Source of the DNA: Rhypophila decipiens
Taxonomy: Eukaryota > Ascomycota > Sordariomycetes > Sordariales > Naviculisporaceae
Length of the DNA: 64,000 bases
Reading direction: 5' to 3'
Assembly (NCBI GenBank): GCA_033297075.1
Contig: MU858067.1
Span: 1 to 64,000 of the forward strand
The notes under the pieces are model-generated. The model saw nothing but the letters and a program-made list of their open reading frames with translations. It ran no database searches and was not told where the DNA came from. Position numbers and translations under genes: made by a program. Each line of letters begins with the position of its first letter. Position 1 is the stretch's first letter. Below, piece after piece: positions 9,626-20,970 of this stretch.

Positions 9626-11383
9626 CTATTTATCACCATACCGACTTTTCAGCTTTGTCCATCCGCTAGTTCCCTTGCTTGAGCTTGCTGTGCCCGCAGC
9701 CGCTGCTTCAGAGGAACCTTGGCCGATGTTGTTACGACTAGCATTGTTTGAGTACCTGTCTGAGAACCTGTCCCAGTTCTTATTGTTGTTGTTGTACTTG
9801 TTTTTATCATTGTCGGAATATTTGGTGTCGGAGTTATCTTTGTCAAAGTACTTGTTGTTGGACCACGTCGAGTTTGTGCCCGCGGTTGTTCGAACCGTCA
9901 TGATGCTCTCAACCCCCAGGTTGTCATGAGCAGCACCAGCACCAGCACGACCTCCAGCTGTCAGACCTTGACCGCCATATCCATCATCCAGCTCATCACC
10001 CTCGATCGTCTCCCATTCGAGCATTGGAGCTTCACTCGATAGTCGCTTCTTAAGTTTGTCGACCAGCTTCGTTGGACTCAGGATCTTGAAGCCCCGAACG
10101 AACTCGGATCCCTCAGCGCTGCCTAGGAAGGCAAACATGGTCCCGTGAGACCAGCGACCCAAGAGTGACTTGGATCTTGTCATCTCGCCATTCCCATCGT
10201 TCTTTGGACTTCCAGCGCCGGAAGCCTGCAGGAGCGGCATTGGGAACTTGGGCTCAACAGACTGCCGGTGGAGTTGATCGCCAATCAGCAACCGCCAGAG
10301 ATTCTGCCCCATATTGCAGATGTCTTCATACGAGTCTTTGTCGCCAATCGAGACCCCCTGCGAGCAGCACGCCCATGCGATGTTGTACGCGAGCAACGAC
10401 ACACCCTCGAGAAAGAGAGCATACGACTGCGGATCTTCCTTTGCCAACGTCGGAAGCGGCTTGTCGATATACAATGGTCGCGGCCGTGGTGTGTAATGGG
10501 GCTCACCTTCACCAGCACTGATGATCTGCATCTGTGCCGATCCTGGAAACGGAATGTTCTCATGCTTGTACGAGGACAGCAGGGTCAAGATAGTCGGCCG
10601 GGGATAGTCACGATGAGGCAACGTGATCTCCGCTGGCAATCGAATCGCGAGGTAGTGCGACGCCAGAACCAAAATGTGCGATACATGCGCCAACGACGTC
10701 GATATTACCTCTGGAGAAGCACCTGTTTGCACACGCTTGTCAGCCACCTTTTCACCAGTGCTTGCAGGAGGTGCCTTCTCGGGCTTACTATTCATGGCAT
10801 GGAGTTCAACAATCTCGACTCCACCGATCTCATATCGTCTTGTGCTTCCCTTCTTGACTTGACGAAGTCCGTACAATCTGGCGGCTTCCTCACACAGGAA
10901 AGCACGAGTCCCTGCCATGGTGTCGGCAACGTTGTTCCACTTGTACCGGAGGCGACTCATTGATCGCTGAGCTTCATCCAAGTGCCTGCTCTTCCTCTGG
11001 GACGACCCCACCGATGTGGACGACAGTTCCGACTTTCTTCGGGCAATCCTCTCCTTCTTCTGCTCAATCTCCTTGCGAGCAGCCTCGATGTCGGCCTTCA
11101 AGCGACCAGCCTGTGCAATCACTCTGCTGGCGGTGTCGAGGGCGGAGGACTCTTCGGACTTTAACCAGTCCATGCGGACGCTCGGCTCAAACGACTCTCC
11201 ATCTTGTCCCTCTTCTCCCTGGGACGCCAGAGCCGCGTTCACCTTGCGCTCGATCTCTTCATTTCGGGTCAGCGCGTTGACGATGTCGATTCTGGACTCA
11301 TACAATCGGTTTCGCGCGTCGACAGCACAATAAAAGGGCAACTTTTTCGCATCGTGCGAACGCTGGCAGACGTCGCAGTTCAT
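9626..11383 (-). CDS. atg14: Autophagy-related protein 14 (PI3-kinase complex I subunit)
   Basis: Single-exon gene for 585 residues. In the known family Atg14 directs the Vps34-Vps15-Atg6 PI3-kinase complex to the phagophore assembly site, where it makes PI3P to start autophagosome formation. The sequence begins MNCDVCQRSHD; the N-terminal CxxC (Cys3, Cys6, with Cys19 nearby) is the Atg14 hallmark and separates it from Vps38/UVRAG. Charged coiled-coil segments follow (about residues 45-65 and 75-150). A globular UVRAG/Atg14-type region (PF10186) contains HYLAIRLPAEITLPHRDYPR, then a loop-rich part and an Asn-rich low-complexity stretch near residues 505-555. The frame stays open for some 35 codons upstream of the chosen ATG back to an in-frame TGA, but homologues as I know them begin at the MNC motif, so ATG 11,383 is kept. 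The promoter is shared with the divergent gene at 11,976. Confidence 0.88.
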   Translation of the reverse strand: MNCDVCQRSHDAKKLPFYCAVDARNRLYESRIDIVNALTRNEEIERKVNAALASQGEEGQDGESFEPSVRMDWLKSEESSALDTASRVIAQAGRLKADIEAARKEIEQKKERIARRKSELSSTSVGSSQRKSRHLDEAQRSMSRLRYKWNNVADTMAGTRAFLCEEAARLYGLRQVKKGSTRRYEIGGVEIVELHAMNSKPEKAPPASTGEKVADKRVQTGASPEVISTSLAHVSHILVLASHYLAIRLPAEITLPHRDYPRPTILTLLSSYKHENIPFPGSAQMQIISAGEGEPHYTPRPRPLYIDKPLPTLAKEDPQSYALFLEGVSLLAYNIAWACCSQGVSIGDKDSYEDICNMGQNLWRLLIGDQLHRQSVEPKFPMPLLQASGAGSPKNDGNGEMTRSKSLLGRWSHGTMFAFLGSAEGSEFVRGFKILSPTKLVDKLKKRLSSEAPMLEWETIEGDELDDGYGGQGLTAGGRAGAGAAHDNLGVESIMTVRTTAGTNSTWSNNKYFDKDNSDTKYSDNDKNKYNNNNKNWDRFSDRYSNNASRNNIGQGSSEAAAAGTASSSKGTSGWTKLKSRYGDK

Positions 11384-11975
11384 CTTGTCTTCTCGAACTT
11401 GCAGCGATTCAACCAGCGAAGGAATGGGACCCGACTGGGCAAATTTGTCGGCGTCTCTTTCGCGTTTGATCTTTGGCTGTTGCGAAACTCAAATTCAATT
11501 AAGCAATGGCCAAAAGGTTGAACAACAAAGGAAATCAAGGCTGCTTCCGCTCATACCGGAAGCTTGTTGGTCACATGCGTCAGTGGTTGCTGATGCCTAC
11601 TTGGGGGCGGATGATCCAGGGTTGAGATCGCTGTGGCTGCAGGGAACAGAGCTTCACGCCACCTCTGTAAGCTTCTATTCTAGATCCCGCGCCAATGCAC
11701 CACACCGGTCCTAATTCTGGTCATCTTCCACCCACGCGGCAGTCACCACCACTTGACCAAGTTGACCTTGGGTATCAAGGCCTCAACCGCACCTGCATCC
11801 AATCTCTCAAAAACCAGTGCGGGGTCAAACTCTCATTCACGACTTTACCCTTCCAAGTCCTTGACTCCTTCCAAACAGGCAACTTTGCTCTCAGCGATCT
11901 CACCTTCCTCGCTTGAGCAAAACAAAATCGGGCAACCGCCATCGGCTTCCAAACAACTCTTTCTGGAACTCACTC
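11384..11975. promoter_or_regulatory. Divergent promoter region of atg14 and the 202-aa gene
   Basis: The 592 bp separate the start codons of two divergent genes and should contain both promoters. On the minus strand the first about 105 bp upstream of atg14 are open in its frame; beyond this I see no defined motif. Confidence 0.5.
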
Positions 11976-12584
11976 ATGGCGACTACCTCGGCTCCGTCTT
12001 CACCAAAGAAACTTCTTCAAGACCAAGAGCCGAGCGGCGATAAATCTGAATCGCCGATTCTACCTCCATCCTTCTCTGAGCACCAGCAACTCCAAACCGA
12101 ATACATCAGCCTACCAAATCTCGGCATGATGGCTTCCGGTGCTCAGGATAAGGAAGCTGCTCCTGCGCAGAGCAATCCTCAGGGCAACACTCTTCGGACT
12201 CAACTCAAGACTCCAGAACCTCGCAATTCCAAGGAGCGCTTGGGCGGCCAGAAAACCATTCTCACCACTGAACGGTCGCCCAGCACACCCGGTCATCTAC
12301 CTCCTTTCGACTGGGACGAGTTCGAAGCAAGATACGAGGAAGCTCTCGGCGACTCCAACCGCCACGAGCAGGAGCTGCTTGAAGAATTTGACCTTCTCGT
12401 CAAGTACTTCAACGTCTGGGCATCTGCCGCGTCCGTTCATGACACCGAACGCGGCGTGAAACGACTCCAAACTCGCGAGCGATATGTCAAAATTGCCGAG
12501 CAGAGTCTTTCACAGAAAAAAAAACACCTCACGGAAGTTGTGCGGGCTTTCCAGAGTGCTTTGGCACTCTTGAGTCAAAATTAG
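11976..12584 (+). CDS. Unrecognised 202-aa protein with conserved-looking C-terminal helical region
   Basis: Intronless 202-codon frame; ATG at 11,976 starts MATTSAPSSPKK. The in-frame sequence upstream is open only to a TTG at 11,913. Residues 1-105 are Ser/Pro/Gln-rich and probably disordered. Residues about 110-202 start with PFDWDEFEARYEEALGDS and form a charged, helical, coiled-coil-like domain, including LLEEFDLLVKYFNVWASAAS and a lysine/glutamine-rich helix, and end in FQSALALLSQN. The ordered half has the look of a conserved fungal protein, but I do not recognise a named family. The gene is divergent from atg14 with 592 bp between the starts. No membrane segment, signal peptide or catalytic motif is visible. 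Confidence 0.75.
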   Translation: MATTSAPSSPKKLLQDQEPSGDKSESPILPPSFSEHQQLQTEYISLPNLGMMASGAQDKEAAPAQSNPQGNTLRTQLKTPEPRNSKERLGGQKTILTTERSPSTPGHLPPFDWDEFEARYEEALGDSNRHEQELLEEFDLLVKYFNVWASAASVHDTERGVKRLQTRERYVKIAEQSLSQKKKHLTEVVRAFQSALALLSQN

Positions 12585-15100
12585 CTTGCTATCGGCTTCT
12601 TTTGGGTGCCATCAATCTTATCGGCACCTCGGATCTCTTGGGACAACAATCTTTTCGTCTCGGGAAATCTATCTGGGCATTCATCTCTATGTGTTGGTCT
12701 CTCTCAATCTTCTGAGGCCTTCACTCCACCTTTTGGGCTTTTGTTCCTTGACATTCATCTTCAACCTTGTCAGGGAACTTCTCTTGGGACATCAATCCTT
12801 TCGTCTCGGGAGATATATCTGGGCATTATGTGTCGGTCTCTCTCAATCTTCTGAGGCCTTCACTACCGCCTTTTGGGCATCTGTTCCTTGGCATTCACCT
12901 TTTACTGTCAGGAACTCTCTCGCCTCTTCTCTGTGCCTTCTCAATCATTCAATACATTGGCACGGAGGACTCGAGGCAAAATGGGCATCTGCTCCTTTCG
13001 ACGCTGTCATCAATCTTACCACGACGGTGTTCTTTGGAGCTTTCAAACTTCTTTCTTGGTCATCACACTACTCACAAATCTTTCCGGGTTTTTGATGGCC
13101 AAGTTTTGGGCAATTTCGTTCTTCATTGAACAGTGCTTCGCGGACTCTCAATCTTTCTGTCCTGCGAGCACATCTTGGGTGTCGCAGCTACTTCATCTCT
13201 CACGATCTGTTGCGACACCCTCTGGGCAAATCATCTCTACAACTATGCGAAGTTGGCAGGTTCTCCAATCAACAACCAGCAGCTTCGCTTGTCGAGCCAT
13301 CGCATCAATCTTACTGCATTGGCTTGACTCTGGGCATTCTCTACGGAGCCGACGGGCATTCAACCATTTCAAACTGCCTGTTGGCTCTGTTCTCTTGGGT
13401 CGACAACAACCACCATCCGTTTCGACCCTTTGGGCATTCAAACTTTTGACTGGTCTGATGAGCATCCAACTTTTCTCTTGCTTGTCAGCCTGGTCTCTCG
13501 AGTCAACGACACTACTCAATCCGATTGTGTCTGACTCTTCTGGGCAACTTTGCTGGGCTGATGAGCATCCAACTGATATTCCAATCCTGCTTGTCGGCCT
13601 GGTCTCTCGAGTCACCATGGAACAACAATTCTCTCCGTGTCTGCCTCTCTGGGCATTTCGATTCGAGACGGAGCCAACGGGCATCCAAATCTTTCCAATA
13701 TCCGCCTGTTGGATCCTCGCGACATCTATGGGAGCTGGCGGTAGTCGAACCAATTGACTCCTGCTGCTGGCTCCCTTGGCTACCACACAACAAAATTCAT
13801 TGTGGTTGGCCATTCGGGCAATCTTGAGGGCTGGCGGCAAAGAACTCTCAAAACACTTGCTGCCGGCTCTCGTAGCTACCGTGGTCATCTCACCCATGGT
13901 TAGCTCTTCGGGCATTCAGGAGCTGGCGGCATTCGGCGCAAAACAACAAATGCCCGCCGGCTCCTTAGTCACCACACACCAAATCGACTGCGGTTGACTA
14001 TTCGGGCAATCTTGAGATCTGGCGGCAAAGAAATCCATAAATCATCTGCTGCCGGCTCTCCCAGCTATCGTGGTCATCTATCCCATGGTTAGCTCTCAAT
14101 AACTCCAACTGTGGCGCTGAGTTTCGGACTCAGCGGGTGGTTAGCGGGACCACAGTTTTCTTCCTCTTCGATTCTCGACGGAGCTGGCGGCAGCATTCGG
14201 CGCAAAACAACAGCGGCCTGCCGGCTCCTTCGTCACCACATACCCCATTAAATATGGTGGCTATTCGGACGAGGAGATGCTCAGGGAGTTGGTGGCATTC
14301 GGCGCAAATCAGATATTGCCCGCCAACTCGCCGCGAGCCACCACACAATCATTTCCAGCTGTGGTTGGCTAGGGACCGAGTTTGGAGGAGCGAAAGCAGT
14401 CAAAACTTCAAACATGGCAACATCCTATCAGCTCCTCCGACCACCACACTCAAGAAATCGTGGTCGGCGACTCGGACTATCCCTCCTATTGGCGCAAACC
14501 CGAGGCGCTGGTGGCTATCAACCAAATCTACATAGCTGCCGGCGTCTCTAGCTCAGGCGGTCATCAATTTTACTGCCTGGGCTTAAATTTCTCACGGGGA
14601 CAGACTGAGGGGCGTGCCGCCTGTTGTTCAATCACAGGCCGCAACTTTTCAGTCACCACAGTGGTCGACTCCCAAGTTCTCAACTCTCTCGTCATAGCTT
14701 CAACAATCTCTCACAGGCAAACGAAGCTCACTGACGAACATGAGAGTGCCGGTTTCAACTTCCATATCCAATCCTGGCACGAACTTGGACACTCCTTTCC
14801 AGGCTTAAAAACTGGCCTGAGACCACTCAACCCTCATGTTGGAATCTATCCTCTCTACTTGGCACCTAGAGACCTCAGATCCAAATGAGGACCTTGTCCC
14901 CGTCTCACTGGCAGCTCGTGTCCTCCAGATTACCCCCGTCTTCCAGCCGCGACAACGCACAGCAGGTCATTTCTCTCCCTGCTGTATGTCTGTACACATT
15001 TGGCACTTGGCAAAGCATCACTTCGAGTCTCATCTCACATGCTTACTGGAAGACGGGGTCTGGTCACTACATCCTTGACAACGCTATGGCAGGTGGCGCT
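12585..15100. repeat. Degenerate tandem-repeat tract with GGGCATTC-type motifs
   Basis: This 2.5-kb tract is built from decayed repeats. Around 12,634-12,900 two copies of a unit of about 140-145 bp contain TCTTGGGACAWCAATCYTTT, CTCGGGARAT and CTCTCAATCTTCTGAGGCCT. From 13,800 to 14,100 a unit of about 188 bp occurs twice (TTCGGGCAATCTTGAG at 13,813 and 14,001; GTGGTCATCT at 13,881 and 14,070). A GCATTCGGCGCAAA block recurs at about 13,929, 14,193 and 14,296. The octamer GGGCATTC or close variants appear more than a dozen times. Open frames of up to 294 codons run through it on both strands but share no domain and shift between copies. I read the tract as a non-coding decayed satellite. Confidence 0.65.
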
Positions 15101-15616
15101 GCCGTTGTCAGTGAGATACGAGCTGCTGTGGGAACACTAATGATTGAAATGTTTTAGAATCCACCGTCCCTCCCTTTTCGGCAAACCTGACGACACCACC
15201 AACTCTTCTCTCTCTCTCTCGACCTCTCTCCGGCAACAACACGCAGACCTGACTTCCCTTTGGATCCACCTCCCCATTCGAATTCGCATTCGCATTCGCA
15301 TCGTCATCGTCATCTTCATCGTCAAACAAGCAAAGCTCAAAAAATCGGCATCGTCATCCTATAGAACAACAAAAAAAGCAAAATTGGCAAAACTCAAAAA
15401 TCACCTTTGTTCGCCAATCCGTCTGATACTTTCGGCAATCGGCCCCTCCATCCTGATCCACTCACGGGCACGTGACTTCCCGTTGGATCACCCCGCGCTC
15501 CTTGAACTCAGAATTAAGGACGCGTCTTATCCGCTTCCCACCTCTCCCAAAAATAAACCTGGACGGATACCACCGACAAAACATCAAAACTCGCAATCGG
15601 CGCTACCTCAACCATC
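15101..15616. other. Upstream region of the DUF3807-like gene
   Basis: No gene is seen. The stretch carries a CT-rich segment (about 15,200-15,240) and two adjoining hexamer microsatellites, ATTCGC at 15,282-15,300 and TCGTCA at 15,301-15,325. It probably includes the promoter and leader of the gene at 15,617. Confidence 0.5.
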
Positions 15617-16219
15617 ATGGCTAGCGCCTCATTCATTCCCGAGATCAGCTCAGCCGATTTCCATGCTTTCCACGAAGCACACTTCTCCCAGCTCGCGACA
15701 AGTCACTTTCTCTCCCACTTTCTCCGACCCGGCCACAATGCTCCAGAGCAACTCCCAACCCACCCGGCGGATGAACAACACTCTGAAGACTGGGAAGATG
15801 ACGGACTCGGCTACTATGACGATGGAGTCAAACGGACTCTGACCGACGCACAAATTGCCATCTTTCGGCACTCCGAACTCGAGTCGCTTCGCCGCGCACA
15901 AGACAACCCAAAGACAGACGACCATCTCCCCGCTGCCGATATCGATACCAAGCAAGACGACGTCGACGAAGGCCAGCTGTCAGAAGAAGGCGAGTTATCT
16001 TCTGCACCCGCGCCCGCTGCCCCTCCCAAGAAAAAGAAAAAGAACAACCGAAGAAAGGGCGCAAGCCACAGAAACGCGGCGGGCGAATTGATCGATCTGC
16101 GCAAGCGAACTTGGGATGTGGTAGACAAGGGATTGACGACCCTTGCCTACGACGAGGAGATGACTGTGCCAACACAAAGCAACACTGCGAAACGGCAACG
16201 CATCTCCTACGATGACTGA
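15617..16219 (+). CDS. DUF3807-like conserved fungal protein, 200 aa
   Basis: Intronless 200-residue frame starting MASASFIPEISSADFHAFHE. The central part has an acidic patch followed by DDGLGYYDDGVKRTLTDAQI and then AIFRHSELESLRR; this combination is the pattern I associate with the fungal family DUF3807 (PF12720), whose function is unknown. After it come an acidic, Pro/Ala-rich linker, a KKKKKNNRRKG basic run (a likely nuclear localisation signal) and a C-terminal segment LIDLRKRTWDVVDKGLTTL. No enzyme motif is visible; a nuclear protein is plausible from the basic run. The family name is from memory and is less certain than the coding call. Confidence 0.75.
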   Translation: MASASFIPEISSADFHAFHEAHFSQLATSHFLSHFLRPGHNAPEQLPTHPADEQHSEDWEDDGLGYYDDGVKRTLTDAQIAIFRHSELESLRRAQDNPKTDDHLPAADIDTKQDDVDEGQLSEEGELSSAPAPAAPPKKKKKNNRRKGASHRNAAGELIDLRKRTWDVVDKGLTTLAYDEEMTVPTQSNTAKRQRISYDD

Positions 16220-18256
16220 ATGCAACACTCCGAGCCCATCATTGCTCATGGATCCAAAGGGGAAGGAAGGAACAAGTTGGCTCAAAGCCAAGGGTCTCAA
16301 CCAAGTGTTGGCAAATTGTAAGTGTCTCTGTTTTCCTCATACCTCCAGCCCTTCCATGATGAGAACCGATACGTTTCAGTCATCCTTAGTCGGAAATCCT
16401 ACAGAAGGGTGTTCCTTGGCCCGAACCGCCTTGGAGCGTTCTATCTTGGAATATGTCGAACACATAATCTTCTCTCTGATGAAGCCAGCGGCTCAGTCTT
16501 CCTTCAACGCCATAAGACTTGATTCCAGATCACTAATGCTTTCCCTACTTCAGCTCGCGCCCATCGATCGCAACACGAAGGCGACAAGCATCACCAAACC
16601 GAAGCACCAACATCACAAACACCATTCAAGATTGGCCATTGCGAACAGAATCAGGTCCTTCGAACCAGCAATCAATCACTCAATCGATCGACTATGCGAC
16701 GACACAAACACAAAAAACAAAACAAAAAAACCCGGTCCAAAAATGACCAAAAGAGAGACAGAGCGACAGTACGAGAGTTTGGTGGTGGAGTGGGCAGAGC
16801 AGAAGAGATGGGACGTGGGGTTACGGTGTTATGACTGTATGACTTGATGTGGCATGGCTTATGTTTTTCTTTCCTATTTTCTCTTTCCTTTCTCTTTCCT
16901 TTTTCTTACCTTTTTCTTTCCTTTTTCTTTCTTTCTCTTGGTGTGTGTTTGGTTGAGGCTCGAGCAAGCACCGCCGCATAAATTGCAGCCCTAAGGTGCG
17001 GGTATGGAAGACGTGGTCTGACTTGGTCCTAGACCTCGTGCTACAGGCCTCGTCCCTGCCTTCAACGTCGTGCTTAATTGCGCGTGAAACTGTCTGGTTG
17101 AAAAACAGGCGCGAATAAAGCGTCTGCCTTCCAGCACAGAGAAATCCAGGTCGAAAAATAGACTTGGTCGGGTATGGAAAACTGGCGCACAAGTTGTGTC
17201 TGCACTGCCCGTGTCCTGTATGGGAACAGGTACCTACGTTGTATCGGCCCTTGGGATAGAAACTGTCTGGTTGAAAAACAGGGGCGAATCAAGCTTTCTG
17301 CCTTCCAGCACAGTAAATCCAGGACAAAAAATGTACTTGGTCGGGTATGGAAAACTGGCGCACCAAGGTGTGCCTGCACTGCCCGGGTCTCGTGTGGGAA
17401 CAGGCGCCTACGTTGTGTCGGCCCTCCGGGACCAAAGGCCAAGCGCAAAAAAAGTGTTTGGTCGGGTATGGGAACAAGATCACCTATGTGCTTGCCCTGC
17501 CCTGGTTTTTTTCCGTCTTGGTTTTTTTCTCCCTTTTTGGAGTCGAGGAGTTGGCATTCAGAGGAAGTGTGTTTATGGGTTTGGAGAGTGGTGTTTGTTT
17601 GGCTTTCAGGCCCTTTTTCATGGTGGTTCGGCGACGCAGGCGAGGCACTCTTTTCCCTAGCTTCCCAGAAGAAAGAATCTGGAGATGGCGGGGTTTTTAA
17701 CGAGGCCGGGGGTGGAGGAACATCTAGTACGGCGTAAAAAGATATCGCCAGTACTGCACATAAAAAGTGCCTTTAGGAAGTGGATTGCGGGACATGGGGT
17801 ACCAGAGCTGGGTGGTGTGATAGAGATGAATGCAAAGACTCCTTGACTTGACCTTTTGTTCCTAAATCCTTGGTGACTTGCATGCATGCCATGATATATG
17901 TGTAAATGTGGATGACGGTGAGATCCTCACTTAAATGGGGCCTCCTGAGTTGGTTTTCAGCTGTTACTGACATATAGTTGAATGCCTAAATTACGTGACT
18001 GCCTAACTACACAAACTGGATAAAGGCCATTCTAGGAAGAAAGTGGCAACTGACATTCAAGGGGTGCAAAGGACAAGCGAAATGAAAGCAAAGATGAGCA
18101 TGGGAACGTCCTTCAGAAGGAATATTACAAGCGGTCAACTATGACAGGAATTGCCTCTCTGTATGCGTTCCATCCGCGGCCAGTATCTTCTCAACAGCTA
18201 CCGAGGACCATGTTCCACCCATATCGCTATCAGCAAATCTTCCCCTTGTAAAATGG
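16220..18256. other. Intergenic region with a tandem duplication
   Basis: Nothing gene-like is supported. The start (16,220-16,860) is probably the 3' UTR of the DUF3807-like gene, followed by a long CT-rich run (16,862-16,940). The tandem duplication at 17,086-17,510 is listed separately. The rest, to the stop codon of the AAA ATPase gene, is featureless. Confidence 0.5.
17086..17510. repeat. 173-bp tandem duplication with a partial third copy
   Basis: Two adjacent units with a period of 173 bp: GAAACTGTCTGGTTGAAAAA occurs at 17,086 and 17,259, ACTTGGTCGGGTATGGAAAA at 17,162 and 17,335, and CCTACGTTGTRTCGGCCC at about 17,232 and 17,405. A shortened third copy starts near 17,459 (TTTGGTCGGGTATGGGAACA). 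A trace of the same motif (GCGGGTATGGAAG) near 17,000 suggests an older copy. The units differ at scattered positions, so the duplication is not very recent. Open frames across it are not consistent between copies. Confidence 0.75.
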
Positions 18257-20970
18257 TTAAAAGCCTGTCTGGTATTGGGCAGGTGGTGGTGGGGGCGGTG
18301 GCTGGTGATAGCTCTGAGGAATGGACGACGAGTTGTATCCTGGTGGCAAAGCGGTGCTGTCGGCCCACTTGTGATTGTCCTCGGTCTCGGCAGAGCTGAC
18401 GGACCCTTCCTCTTCCTCGTCCTCGTCTTCTTCTTCGTTGCTATCACCGTCATCGTCCTCACTTCCACCATCCCAGTACTTCCTGTTCCTCCCTCCTTTG
18501 CTCTTCTTCAGAAAGTCCCTAAAGCCACTGCTCATCTTGACCACAGCCCTCAAATGCTTATCGGTCAGAGTCACGGTCTCGACGCCGTTCTCCACCGCCT
18601 CGGTCTCGGCCAGGGCGACGGCGGTCTGAAGGCCGTTGCGAATTTCTCGCCCATTCCACCGCAAGGTTTTCATGTCGTGTGACTCAAAAGCGTATTCTCT
18701 CGCACTCTGAGGCACATAGCACTTACCGGCACTGTCTCTCTCTAGCCGCTCAAAGTTGTGCATCCACACCCTCCGACGGTCGTCGTCATTCAATCGACGA
18801 TAATGAAGCGCCACGTGGATACGACTGGTGAAGGCGCTGTCAAACGCCTCGACTCGGTTCGTGGTCAGGAACAGCACTCCGCGGTAGTATTCGAGCGCTC
18901 TCAGGAAGATGGAGACCAGCCCGTTTCTCCTGAGATCCCTAGTCCGCCGCTCTTCGAGGTAGACGTCGGCCTCGTCTAACAGAACCAGGGCCCCGAACCT
19001 CTCGCCCAGCTCGAGGAAGTAGTGCAAGTTGCGCTCGACGGAACTCGCACTCATGCTGGTGCTGATGTCACCGCTCGTCAGCGACAACAGAGGTCGATGG
19101 GTGAGCTCGGCGATGCATTCGGCGGTACAGGTCTTGCCCACGCCGGGCGAGCCATGCAGCAGGAAAATCCTCCCCTCGCCCTTGTTCTTGACAAAATCGT
19201 TGGGCCAGGGCGAGACCTTGCCATCGGAGCTGGCAAATTTGCCAATCAGAGCCTTAACAGTCATCTTGATCTCAGGATCCAGGACCAGATACTTGAAGGC
19301 CTCCTTGTCGGGCTTCACATCCTGCAGATTCTCCAGTCTGACGGAAGCCCACCGTCTCTCGCCCAAAACGAAGGCACGAATTGTATTCTTGATGACAAGA
19401 AAGTACAAGTCCTCGTTCTCGGGAGGACTGTCCTGCTTGGGGTCCCGTTTCTCAAACCCATCGAAAGGACTCGGCCCTGGCTGGACTCCGTTCCTTTTAC
19501 ACTCGGAACAAGAGCACTTTGGCTGCAACGGAGGCAGATAATCCAGACTCGGGGGCGAAGGCTCATTGCGGGAGCGCGAGCCCGGGGGCTTCCCAGGCGG
19601 GTGTCTGGAACCCCCCTTTGGACCCTGCCAGAAGCGTTCCGAGCCCTCGCAGTCAACAATAACACGTCCAGTCATGTTTCCGCCGCGGCCCGAATCACGC
19701 GTGATCAGCTCTCCGTCATATTCCTTATAGGCTGGCCCTTTGGCGAGCTCCCAGTACAGCCTCCCGAGCCTGATGTGCTTCTCTGTGGTGTTCTTCATGC
19801 CCTGGGCCCCACCATCCACAAATCGAGCAGGCACCGCCGGCAGCGAGGATATCTCCCTTTCGCCCACCCAGGACATGATATAAGTCGACTCCATGTGTCG
19901 TTTGAGATGCCCTTGGTGATATTCCACACTCCAGTAGTCGAGGATATACGACCCCTGCTTCCCGATGGCACTCCTAGTGGCTCCAGAGGGTGGACTCACG
20001 CCACTGACCATATGAGGGACCATCTCGCCAAACTTCTCTAGGTAAACCACCTCGCCTGGCTTGAGCAGCATCCAGAACATCTCAAACGTGGCTGTTGCCT
20101 TGCCGTGGGGGTTGTTCCATCTCGCCCACTCGGCCTCGAGTTTTCCATCGAAATGCTTGCGCAGATATCCGAGCAGGATATCGATGTGCTTCTCGGTGGT
20201 TGCTGCATAGGACCGGTCGTGGCAGGCCGGCTGGTTCAGCTTGTACGACTCCAGTTCACGCCAGTGGTGCACCAGCTCACAGTAGGGCTCTTCGAAGGTC
20301 ACTGGCTTGTCGGGAGTAGACAGGTCCGCTTCGATATCTGGGTAATATCCGACCACGGCGGCCAGAGCGGCGATGAGCTCGGGGGAGTGGACTTTCATTT
20401 CTGTCTTTTCAACCTGGAACCTCTCTCTGGAGACGGGGTTTTTGTACCGGTTGTTGTGGGGGCTGTAGCCTGGGGGAGGTGGGTGGCAGCCATAGGGATA
20501 GTCAAACCCATCGTCGTAGTCGTAGCTTTCTCCCCTTGGGGGGCTTGCTCTGCGGATATTGACGGAGCCGGGGAGCACAGACGTTACTTTGGACTTGATC
20601 TCTATGACGGGCTTTACCCTACCTGGAGAGGCGGTGTCCCCATGCTCATTCAGGTTGTTGAGCAAGTTTGGATCAATTGGCTGGTCACTCTCGCGAGCTA
20701 TAGATGAGGTCAGTTGAACGGTCATAAGGTGTGGCAAGAGAGCCTCGGGATTTATCACTGACTCTCTATAGGAACCCCATAAGTATCGCAATACTGGACA
20801 GTGTACAAGACGTCGGGCATCTCGTCATCACTCAGGGCTTGCTTGCCGGGCACCCGGGCAATCAGACCTCTCAGGCGACCTCTTTCAACCACAGTGGGGC
20901 TGAGCTCCTCGTAGCTGTCGTCTGAGGAGGCGTCATCATTCTGCGTTTTCGGTAAAGCATGGTTAGTCAT
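18257..20970 (-). CDS. AAA-type ATPase with DUF7025 domain
   Basis: Two exons, 20,970-20,763 and 20,697-18,257, joined across a 65-nt intron (GTCAGT donor, CTGAC branch site, CTATAG acceptor), give 882 residues. The join is in phase (codon A|CT) and replaces an early stop, which supports it. The N-terminus is acidic; about residues 250-400 match the DUF7025 domain of fungal AAA proteins (PGEVVYLEKFGEMVPHMVSG, then YIMSWVGEREI). The AAA core has Walker A GSPGVGKT near residue 584, Walker B VLLDEADVYLE near 639 and sensor-1 FLTTNR followed by an arginine-containing SRIHVAL segment near 680-700. The C-terminus has a DE-rich run and a polyproline tail. The family is multicopy in filamentous fungi and mostly uncharacterised; substrate and location cannot be told. 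ATP binding and hydrolysis are expected because all core motifs are intact. Confidence 0.88.

Noticed and set aside
12873..13757. 294-codon plus-strand frame in the repeat tract
   Set aside because: No domain, no consistent frame between repeat copies, and an equally long frame (13,193-13,915) on the opposite strand.
19022..20041. 339-codon plus-strand frame
   Set aside because: Antisense to the AAA ATPase, whose Walker and sensor motifs are intact on the other strand.
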